From a bacterium (GTDB lineage: Bacteria > UBP14 > UBA6098 > B30-G16): a stretch of 5,827 nt of DNA. Below, in pieces: positions 1-5,827 of the stretch (its first letter is position 1; each line of letters starts with the position of its first letter). The notes under the pieces are model-generated. The model did no database searches, was not told the DNA's origin, and saw only the letters and a list, made by a program, of their open reading frames with translations. The DNA lies in contig JAUXEQ010000101.1 of NCBI GenBank assembly GCA_030620455.1, positions 1-5,827 of the forward strand. The letters run 5' to 3'. The position numbers and the translations under genes were made by a program.

Positions 1-252
1 AATGTAATAGCTTATTATGTCGCTATTGGTGTTATTGATGAATATGAATTGGCAGTCTTAAAGAACTGTATATACTTATAAGAAGAACGTGGTACTTTGA
101 AGACAAATGTGCTAATTCAATTGTGCAGTAACGATTATTCAGATATTTTACCATATATTACTCTCATCGAATATGATTCACTGAGATGGGAAGTTGTAGA
201 TACAATAATAACCGTAAAGTTTGGAGATGTCAGCTATGTTTATCATAAATAA
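1..252 (+). pseudogene. 3' end of a HEAT-like repeat protein, interrupted by one stop codon
   Basis: Frame 1 from the left edge stays open to a TAA at 250-252 except for one TAA at 79-81, while the other two + frames contain several stops. The translated residues look like real protein: two consecutive 32-residue units (32-residue blocks at 61-156, with the stop inside, and 157-252 minus its short tail, offset by a few codons) line up in hydrophobic pattern, with L/I, V/I, L/I and a shared R in matching places. This is the spacing of HEAT-like (PBS-lyase type) helical repeats, which usually serve as protein-binding scaffolds. The stop falls where the second unit has Asp, and a single base change from GAA or AAA would create it. 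Downstream of the stop there is no ATG, only TTG at 97 and GTG at 109 as possible restarts. The tail overlaps the next gene by 17 bases, as in an operon. The gene start lies outside the window. Alternatives are a sequencing error, a gene that really ends at 81, or chance; the family call is inference. Confidence 0.35.
223..226 (+). promoter_or_regulatory. ribosome binding site deciding the start at 236
   Basis: GGAG sits 9 bases before the ATG at 236, a normal Shine-Dalgarno distance. It directly abuts the ATG at 227 and overlaps the region just after the TTG at 221, so it cannot serve either of those alternative starts. It lies inside the upstream HEAT-like frame, which would allow translational coupling if that frame is translated. 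Confidence 0.5.
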
Positions 253-1927
253 ATGTTACTCTGTACTAATTTTGTTTATTTTCCTCCAATGTTTCGCTCT
301 TCCTACCCCACCACCAAATGAATTGTATGTATATCCACCCACAAATCTTACTGCAACTGATGAAGAAACTCACATTGCGTTGACATGGATTCATAGCATC
401 GGTTCAAATTTCCCGGAAAGTCCAGTTGCGGGATATAGAATTTATCGAGGATTAATGTCTGGTAGAATGGGAGAAATTGCTGAAGTTCCATATGTTGATA
501 ACTATACAGACTTTGATGTTGTCCCCGGTAGAACATATTACTATCGTGTTGGTGCATTCACAATTGAAGGTCCTGGTTATCGTGAATATGGTATGATTAG
601 CCCTTACTCAAATGAAGCATCAATTGCAAAAAGAGTTAATTGTCCATCCTTGTTATCCAGAAAAAGGCTTAAATTGTTTCCGTTTGAATTTGTTAACAAT
701 ATTTTATCTCAAACTGTAATTGATTCAATTAATTCTGATATTATTCCTGTTCCAGAAGAACCCTTAAAAATTAATGGTAATTATAATCTTCAGATTAAAG
801 AATTAGGTTACTCATCGGATTCGATTGATTATGTCCAATTTCTCCATGTTGATAGGGTGTCTGAAGTGTTTTCTGCAGTTGATTATCATAATAATTTCTT
901 CTTGTATGATCCCATAACATTTTTATCACCAGTCTTAGCAATTGATCAGGATTCGAATGATATCACATATCTTATTACAGAAGATGACAACGAATGTTAT
1001 AATTCCGATAGTGCGGGATATATGATAATAACTTTCGATCTTACACCTCATATACTTCATATTTCTTCAGCTTTAATAGATGCTAATGCGCTTGTTAAAA
1101 GGTTTGAAATGCAATGTATGTGTGTGGAGGTTAATGTAGATACAGAGTGGGTCGAAATTGGGAAATTACCTGCAAGAGCATTTCAATACAAAGAATTTGT
1201 TTCATTTTCGGTTCCTTCAAGTGATACAATATATGTAAAATTTGTATGGGACAATCATTATAAACTAGATTGTACAAAATTGTATCCCAATCCCACACTA
1301 ATAGCTCCAGCCGAAATTCCATTGGTTTCGGCAGTTCACTCGAGTGGTGATACTGTATCAAATGCACTTCTTGCTCCAGATTCGGTTTATGTGCAAATAA
1401 TGAGCGATGAATATATTGACCTGATGTTTGCTTCAATTGCAGAACCGGACTCCGGAATAATTCGTGACTATTATTTCCTCTCTTACGGTCACTATGAATA
1501 CGACTCAGGTTATGGTGCTACGGGAGGTCGTGGAAGCGGATCCACAGTTTTGCCAATTCCTGCTCCATTTCTAGATCCCGATGTAATAACAGACCAAGAA
1601 GACGAACCATCCGAAGAGGAACACGATAACGGCAAACGAACTGCTGAGATAGACATGATTCCAAAGGTTACATCGCTTGACCAACCGAAGCCGAATCCGT
1701 TCAATGCCACGATAGACATACCTTTCGATGTCTCCGAGGAGCAGATAGTGCAAATAGCGATTTACGATATTTCAGGAATACTGATCGATATTCTTGCGGA
1801 CAAAGAGTATGAAGTCGGCCGATATCATTTAATTTGGGACTGCTCGAGTTGGAATTCTGGTACATATTTTGTCAAAATGACCGCTGGCAATTACACAAAT
1901 ACGAAGCAGATTGTGTTGATAAAGTAG
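236..1927 (+). CDS. secreted fibronectin type III protein with FlgD-like/T9SS-type C-terminal sorting domain
   Basis: A 563-residue exported protein of unknown specific function. The start at 236 is chosen because it has a spaced GGAG and begins directly at the signal peptide; TTG 221 and ATG 227 would add up to five residues. Residues 1-21 are a signal peptide ending in CFA. Residues about 33-132 are a fibronectin type III domain with the typical core Trp (LTW), the G-Y-x-I-Y-R strand and the Y-Y-Y-R-V strand. Residues about 150-420 are beta-rich with five cysteines and no recognised catalytic motif; the pattern resembles beta modules that recur in secreted proteins with this tail. Residues about 422-475 form a Gly/Ser/Pro then Asp/Glu-rich linker. 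Residues about 478-563 are the sorting domain, with PNPFN at 486-490, an IYDISG strand, G-x-Y-H-L-I-W-D and a terminal Lys. In FCB bacteria such tails route proteins across the outer membrane to the surface or medium; use of a type IX system here is inferred. GC content rises sharply near codon 390-420. An intrinsic terminator follows. Confidence 0.85.
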   Translation: MFIINKCYSVLILFIFLQCFALPTPPPNELYVYPPTNLTATDEETHIALTWIHSIGSNFPESPVAGYRIYRGLMSGRMGEIAEVPYVDNYTDFDVVPGRTYYYRVGAFTIEGPGYREYGMISPYSNEASIAKRVNCPSLLSRKRLKLFPFEFVNNILSQTVIDSINSDIIPVPEEPLKINGNYNLQIKELGYSSDSIDYVQFLHVDRVSEVFSAVDYHNNFFLYDPITFLSPVLAIDQDSNDITYLITEDDNECYNSDSAGYMIITFDLTPHILHISSALIDANALVKRFEMQCMCVEVNVDTEWVEIGKLPARAFQYKEFVSFSVPSSDTIYVKFVWDNHYKLDCTKLYPNPTLIAPAEIPLVSAVHSSGDTVSNALLAPDSVYVQIMSDEYIDLMFASIAEPDSGIIRDYYFLSYGHYEYDSGYGATGGRGSGSTVLPIPAPFLDPDVITDQEDEPSEEEHDNGKRTAEIDMIPKVTSLDQPKPNPFNATIDIPFDVSEEQIVQIAIYDISGILIDILADKEYEVGRYHLIWDCSSWNSGTYFVKMTAGNYTNTKQIVLIK

Positions 1928-1946
1928 TGGAAACGTGAAATATAAT
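1916..1946 (+). promoter_or_regulatory. candidate promoter for lptD
   Basis: TTGATA (1916-1921) and a perfect TATAAT (1941-1946) are separated by 19 bases, slightly longer than the ideal 17. The expected transcription start, near 1953, would fall within the 5' arm of the terminator hairpin and give an lptD leader of about 60 bases. The match to the sigma70 consensus is good, but the region is AT-rich and FCB-group bacteria often use a different -10/-35 pattern, so chance is possible. Confidence 0.3.
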
Positions 1947-1951
1947 TTTCG

Positions 1952-1977
1952 GGGGAAGTAAAAAACTTCCCCTTTTT
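1952..1977 (+). terminator. intrinsic terminator of the secreted-protein gene
   Basis: GGGGAAGT at 1952-1959 pairs perfectly with ACTTCCCC at 1965-1972 around a five-A loop, followed at once by TTTTT at 1973-1977. It begins 25 bases after the stop codon of the secreted-protein gene. This is a textbook Rho-independent terminator. It argues that lptD needs its own promoter or readthrough. It also shows that the TTG codons at 1976 and 1979, in frame with lptD, lie at the terminator T-run and are unlikely starts. Confidence 0.85.
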
Positions 1978-2014
1978 GTTGCCTTTATGTGAATTTCACC
2001 TCAAATTACTATCG

Positions 2015-5000
2015 ATGTCTAAATATTTAAAAATAACGGTGATAATTTTCATCTTCGGTACTATCAATGCCCAGCCAATACAGTTGATTCACTCCGACAG
2101 GTTGGAATCCCTCGATGGTGGTAACATTATTATTCTGACCGGTGCTGTGCATCTAAGACATCAGTCGAAGGAACTCCGTAGTCTTTATGCCCGATGGAAC
2201 AAGCGAAGCAAGGAGATCATTTTTATCGATTCTGTGCAGATCGTGGATACCAATTATATTATTACTGCGGACAGAGTTAAGTATTATCGTCGCTCAGGTG
2301 ACGGTGAGGCTAAAGGAAACATTTTTCTACTCACCTATGACAATAAACTTAAAGTATGGGGAAAAGTTGGTTATCTTGATGGTGCTCAGAAGCTTGTTAG
2401 GATTACCGTTGAACCGCATCTTATTTGGACCGACTCGTCCGGTTCGAGAATAGAACTGTGGTCGAAAGTTCTCTCACATTTTACCGAACAAAAAGTATCC
2501 ATAGCCGTTGATTCGGTGCATGCAATTTTGTATCCCGAGGACTCGAGCAGTTCACCTATGGATATTGTTTGCGATTCTTTGGAGTTTTATGAAAAGGAAA
2601 ACCTGGTTGTTTTATTTGGCAATGTTATAATAAAACAGGATTCGGTGTTGCTTAATGCATCCATGGCTCAATACTGGAGGGATGATGACAAAATCTTGTT
2701 TTCAGATGATGTAACAGTCGAAGATCCACTTTTGACCTTAGAAGCAGATACATTTATTGTATATCTTTCTGAAAACAAAATAAGCCATGCCGAAGCACTT
2801 TCACGACCTCGGGGCACATGGCACGACCCCGATGATTCTCTTGAACTCGCTCAGGACAGCAAATTTTCTGCAGAGAGAATGTTGTTCCGTTTTAAGGACG
2901 GCAAGATAAATCGTGCTGATTTAATTGTGCAGGCTTCAGTCGAGTATTGGCCTGCTCCTTCGGATTCTGCTACAATGGAGCATCATGTGGTCGCTGGGGA
3001 TTCTCTTGCTGCAATTTTCTCGCAGGGGAAAATCGATTCTATTGAAATGTGGGGTGGTGTAGTTGGTGTAACGTATAGATTAGAGAAAAGTATAATGGAT
3101 TCTATAGCATATAAAGGCGACATGATTTCGCTGTCCTCGGAGAAATTCATTCATCTGTATGCGTATAACGACCCAGCAGAGATTAAATATAAGGATTTCA
3201 TGCTCACTGCAGGACAGATTCATTTAAACGGAGATAAAAAAATTCTGACCGCAACCTCGAATATGGTTTCAGATACTGTCATAGGCGAACCATTTATGAG
3301 AGATAGGGACGACACACTGAGAGCGGAGTCGGTTGTTTTTGATATAAATACTCGTCAAGGAAAGCTTTTCTATGGTAGTACGCAGTTCGAGAACGGCATT
3401 TTCAAAGGTTGGCAAGCGACTAAATCGTATGGCGATACATTCTATGTTGCCAATGCCAGATTTTCTTCGTGCGATTTTTGGCCACCGCAATATCTGTTCT
3501 ATACTCCTCATCTCAAATTGATACCCAAGGATAAAGCGGTTGCGAGGTCTATAACGATGTATTTCGATAAACTTCCTGTTTTTTGGTTACCTTTTATGGT
3601 TTTCCCTGTCAAAAAAAGTCGGCATTCAGGTCTGCTGACAATGGATATTGGTAGATTTCAAAGCGGGGATCGATTTGTCCGGAATTTAGGATACTATTGG
3701 GCATCGAGCCAGTATTGGGATGCATCTCTGGCTTTGGACGTAGACGAGGAAAAAGGTCTTTTTCTTAAAACCAGGTTTAAGTATGCTCTTCGGTATAATC
3801 TTAACGGGCAGATTTACTATTCAAGAAAAATCACAGCTAAAAGGGATTGGTATACCGGAACAAAAAGGGAGAATCGTTGGGAGACCAGAATAAGTCATAA
3901 TCAGAATCTTCCCAACAATGCTCGCGTCTTAGCAGAAATATTTATGGCAAGTGATGCAGAATATCTTGTGGAAACACATGCAATCCCAGAGACATCTATG
4001 AACAGGAAGAACCTAACATCAAGAATCGTTTATTCTCAGCCATTTACGATAGGTCAACTTAATTTATCATGGGTGCGCACACATAATCTCATTAATAACG
4101 AAAAAGTCATCGATTTCCCAGTTGCAACATTTAGAGGTCTTTCCATTCCTGTTTTCGGTAATGGGGATAACTGGTATAACGATCTTACTGGAAGATTCTC
4201 GAGTATTGTTAAAAATAAGACAAGGGAAAGCGACACATTAACGGTAAAAACTCTAAGCGGGAATGTTAAAGGCAATTTATCTCTTTCAGAGGATTTCGGA
4301 AATATTAACACAAAAATTTCAGCAGATATAGCAAAATATACCTCAGAATCGATTCACACACTCGAGGAACACACCGGAGCTAACTTTAAGGGTTCTCTTT
4401 CATTTTCGAAGTGGTTTGGCGATTACATAAATTTGTCACCTTCTATCTCAGCTGAGAATTATATTATCGACAAAGGTATCGATGGAACAATAAACCCATC
4501 TATAAGCAAATATTCCATTTCAGGAGCTGCAGCAACGGACATTTATGGTAATATTCCAATTAATATATCGAATGTAAAAATATTCCATCATGTAGTCTCA
4601 CCTAATATCTCGATTTCATACTCGCCGGAGGTTAAAGATGCAGGAAACTTTTATTCTTTCGGAGGTCTTACAGCACCTTCTGGAGGCAAACATGCAAATT
4701 TAAACTTCTCATTAGAACAAAATTTTGGATTAAAACTCGCTGATACCTCTGGAACCCTTAGCCGACTATCATTATTCTCTACGACAAGTTCTGGATCATA
4801 TAATTTCATTGTAGAGAACCGTAAATTCTCAGATATCTCAACCTCATTAAGTGCGCAACCTGCAAATTGGCTTTCGATAACTCTGGGCGCTATAAATTGT
4901 TTATATTCAAACTCATATGTGAGTTCACCCGATGGTCTATACCTAAAAAGCATTCAAGCCAATTCCAGAGCTAGGCTACCATTCACGATTCCATTCGATG

Positions 5001-5314
5001 ACCCAAAGAGCGGCAACTTTCAAATTACTCATAACCTTTCAAAGGATATCGAAACCGGCGGTATTATTAATTGGATTAATGCAAATACGGAGTTGTATGT
5101 AACACCAAATTGGCAGATTAAATATAAAATTCGCTATGATATTGAAAACCAGAAAATAGTTTCGGACAGGATCGAGATATGGCGAGATCTGGCTTGCTGG
5201 GAGTTAACATTCATTTGGGTTCTTACTGGAAACCGAACTGGTTATTATTTGAGAGTCAATGTAAAGAAACTACCCGAAATAAAAATTGAGACCTCGACCG
5301 GCAGAATCCGGTAA
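2015..5314 (+). CDS. lptD: LPS-assembly outer membrane protein LptD
   Basis: LptD is the outer membrane beta-barrel that receives lipopolysaccharide from the periplasmic Lpt bridge and, with lipoprotein LptE, inserts it into the outer leaflet. The ATG at 2015 gives 1099 residues and starts exactly at a signal peptide (residues 1-19, cleavage after INA); there is no clear Shine-Dalgarno. Residues about 25-485 hold at least three LptA/OstA-like jellyroll stretches (about 25-130, 185-300, 385-485) with repeating G-N-V and A-D-x-V/F strands. The hallmark FSSC (Cys486) is followed by LPVFWLPF (519-526), SRHSGLL and the GYYW barrel entry, then Tyr/Ser/Asn-rich amphipathic strands to the end. The C-terminal RDLACWEL (Cys1061) matches the conserved RDxxCWE of Bacteroidetes-type LptD. 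Cys486 aligns with E. coli Cys173 and Cys1061 with the Cys724/725 region, so an interdomain disulfide is predicted. The protein is longer than E. coli LptD (784 residues), mainly in the periplasmic part. No lptE, lptA or lptC lies nearby. Call is firm. Confidence 0.95.
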   Translation: MSKYLKITVIIFIFGTINAQPIQLIHSDRLESLDGGNIIILTGAVHLRHQSKELRSLYARWNKRSKEIIFIDSVQIVDTNYIITADRVKYYRRSGDGEAKGNIFLLTYDNKLKVWGKVGYLDGAQKLVRITVEPHLIWTDSSGSRIELWSKVLSHFTEQKVSIAVDSVHAILYPEDSSSSPMDIVCDSLEFYEKENLVVLFGNVIIKQDSVLLNASMAQYWRDDDKILFSDDVTVEDPLLTLEADTFIVYLSENKISHAEALSRPRGTWHDPDDSLELAQDSKFSAERMLFRFKDGKINRADLIVQASVEYWPAPSDSATMEHHVVAGDSLAAIFSQGKIDSIEMWGGVVGVTYRLEKSIMDSIAYKGDMISLSSEKFIHLYAYNDPAEIKYKDFMLTAGQIHLNGDKKILTATSNMVSDTVIGEPFMRDRDDTLRAESVVFDINTRQGKLFYGSTQFENGIFKGWQATKSYGDTFYVANARFSSCDFWPPQYLFYTPHLKLIPKDKAVARSITMYFDKLPVFWLPFMVFPVKKSRHSGLLTMDIGRFQSGDRFVRNLGYYWASSQYWDASLALDVDEEKGLFLKTRFKYALRYNLNGQIYYSRKITAKRDWYTGTKRENRWETRISHNQNLPNNARVLAEIFMASDAEYLVETHAIPETSMNRKNLTSRIVYSQPFTIGQLNLSWVRTHNLINNEKVIDFPVATFRGLSIPVFGNGDNWYNDLTGRFSSIVKNKTRESDTLTVKTLSGNVKGNLSLSEDFGNINTKISADIAKYTSESIHTLEEHTGANFKGSLSFSKWFGDYINLSPSISAENYIIDKGIDGTINPSISKYSISGAAATDIYGNIPINISNVKIFHHVVSPNISISYSPEVKDAGNFYSFGGLTAPSGGKHANLNFSLEQNFGLKLADTSGTLSRLSLFSTTSSGSYNFIVENRKFSDISTSLSAQPANWLSITLGAINCLYSNSYVSSPDGLYLKSIQANSRARLPFTIPFDDPKSGNFQITHNLSKDIETGGIINWINANTELYVTPNWQIKYKIRYDIENQKIVSDRIEIWRDLACWELTFIWVLTGNRTGYYLRVNVKKLPEIKIETSTGRIR

Positions 5315-5316
5315 CG

Positions 5317-5402
5317 AAGAAATTTTTTTCTTTAACGCATATGATGCGAAGTATTAAGTACTCCTTTCAAAATTCGGAACAATGAGTGTTCTATATCATT
5401 GT
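5317..5402. repeat. small inverted repeats between convergent genes
   Basis: The 97-base gap between the two convergent stop codons contains three perfect short inverted repeats: AAGAAA/TTTCTT (5317-5332, loop 4), CGCAT/ATGCG (5336-5348, loop 3) and ACAATGA/TCATTGT (5379-5402, loop 10). None is followed by a strong T-run on the proper strand, although T-rich sequence adjoins the first on the + strand. They may act as weak bidirectional terminators for lptD and the EIIA gene, but no single one is convincing. No gene was seen in the gap. Confidence 0.3.
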
Positions 5403-5411
5403 AAAGCATTA

Positions 5412-5827
5412 CTACTCATGACTGCGAAGCTTATTAATAAAATCTTCAGGCGTTTTGAGGTGGATAAAATCCTCAATTCTTGCGTTATGCGAGAAAATTT
5501 GAGCGATATTTGATAATAATGTCATATATTTTTTCTCGCCATCCTCAGGTGAGATTATTCCGAACACGATGGACACAGGTTCCAAGTCGAACGATTCGAA
5601 ATCGACTGGGTTATGCAAGATTATGGATGCGATGTCAATTGAGTGAACGCACTTTCCGTTCGCATGCGGAATTGCTATTCCGTGACCTATTCCGGTGGTC
5701 ATAGTTTTTTCACGATTTATCATACTTGTTCTTAAATCTTCCAGGTCGGCAACTGACGGAGATTTAGAAAAAAGCTGTATGATTTTTTCAATAATTTCCC
5801 ACTTATCATTAGCTCTCACATCGAGCT
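5412..5827 (-). CDS. PTS EIIA component, PtsN/fructose type (N-terminus cut by window)
   Basis: This is an EIIA domain of the mannitol/fructose/nitrogen (type 2) class, a cytoplasmic protein that accepts phosphate from HPr or its NPr homologue on a histidine. The signature TGIGHGIAIPHA is present, with the phospho-accepting His at codon 5666-5664, followed by the expected strands up to PVSIVFGIISPEDG and the helical end. The stop is TAG at 5414-5412. The frame stays open to the right edge, with Leu-Asp before the GTG at 5819-5817. Those residues fit the family's conserved L-D-V/L-x-A segment that lies well inside the domain, so the GTG is not the true start and roughly 15-25 N-terminal residues lie outside the window. 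No EIIB, EIIC or other fused domain is seen, which favours a regulatory PtsN-like role over sugar import, but upstream sequence could hold such domains. It is convergent with lptD and so separately transcribed. Confidence 0.9.
   Translation of the reverse strand, partial: LDVRANDKWEIIEKIIQLFSKSPSVADLEDLRTSMINREKTMTTGIGHGIAIPHANGKCVHSIDIASIILHNPVDFESFDLEPVSIVFGIISPEDGEKKYMTLLSNIAQIFSHNARIEDFIHLKTPEDFINKLRSHE

Noticed and set aside
79..81. Stop-codon reassignment to explain the TAA in the HEAT-like frame
   Set aside because: lptD ends with TAA, and the other two genes end with TAG in normal positions, so the standard code fits.
221..235. TTG at 221 or ATG at 227 as start of the secreted protein
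   Set aside because: The GGAG at 223-226 lies at or against these codons and cannot serve them; ATG 236 has proper spacing and opens the signal peptide.
284..300. Lipoprotein signal (Cys after FLQ in the leader of the secreted protein)
   Set aside because: The residues before the Cys are F-L-Q, without the small residue required at -1, and a normal cleavage site (CFA) follows directly.
1131..1436. Minus-strand open frame of 101 codons
   Set aside because: It is a shadow of the secreted-protein gene, with no recognisable domain and no ribosome binding site.
1976..2014. TTG at 1976 as lptD start
   Set aside because: It lies in the T-run of the terminator and would put 13 extra residues before a complete signal peptide that begins at ATG 2015.
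2187..2453. Plus-strand open frame of 88 codons inside lptD
   Set aside because: It is an out-of-frame shadow of the well-supported LptD N-terminal region.
4651..4953. Minus-strand open frame of 100 codons opposite the LptD barrel
   Set aside because: The opposite strand encodes clear LptD barrel strands, and the antisense product resembles nothing.
5480..5704. Plus-strand open frame of 74 codons opposite the EIIA gene
   Set aside because: The minus strand here encodes the EIIA active-site signature; the plus frame is an Arg-rich shadow.
5817..5819. GTG as the true start of the EIIA gene
   Set aside because: The frame continues to the window edge with residues that fit the conserved inner part of the domain, so the gene is truncated by the window.

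Overview
The window looks like chromosome from an AT-rich Gram-negative bacterium with an outer membrane, probably of the Fibrobacteres-Chlorobi-Bacteroidetes (FCB) group or a nearby candidate phylum (Cloacimonetes, WOR-3 or Marinimicrobia type). Two things point there. One secreted protein ends in the FlgD-like / type IX-type C-terminal sorting domain common in those groups. The LptD protein has the Bacteroidetes-style motifs around its conserved cysteines. The exact phylum is inference and cannot be fixed from this window alone.

Layout. Positions 1-252 carry, in one + frame, the tail of a protein with two 32-residue HEAT-like units, interrupted by one in-frame TAA at 79-81; it is probably a decayed gene end or a sequencing error. 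Its last 17 bases overlap the start of a secreted multidomain protein (236-1927: signal peptide, fibronectin type III domain, beta-rich middle, acidic linker, C-terminal sorting domain). A perfect 8-bp hairpin with a T-run (1952-1977) closes that unit. The LPS transporter gene lptD follows (2015-5314), with a possible promoter at 1916-1946 that overlaps the terminator. After a 97-bp convergent intergenic region with small inverted repeats, a PTS EIIA (PtsN-like) gene runs on the minus strand from the right edge (5827-5412), with its N-terminus cut off by the window end.

How the genes relate. lptD is a housekeeping cell-envelope gene that inserts lipopolysaccharide into the outer membrane. The upstream secreted protein is an accessory surface or extracellular protein exported through the same envelope, but separated from lptD by a terminator. 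The EIIA gene is convergent, so it is not co-transcribed with lptD. Its nearness recalls the lptAB-rpoN-hpf-ptsN cluster of proteobacteria, though here the neighbour is lptD.

No clearly new biological system is visible. The most unusual signals are the interrupted HEAT-like tail, the sharp rise in GC content inside the secreted-protein gene just before its sorting domain, and the very long periplasmic part of LptD. No tRNA, rRNA, CRISPR array or insertion sequence was seen.
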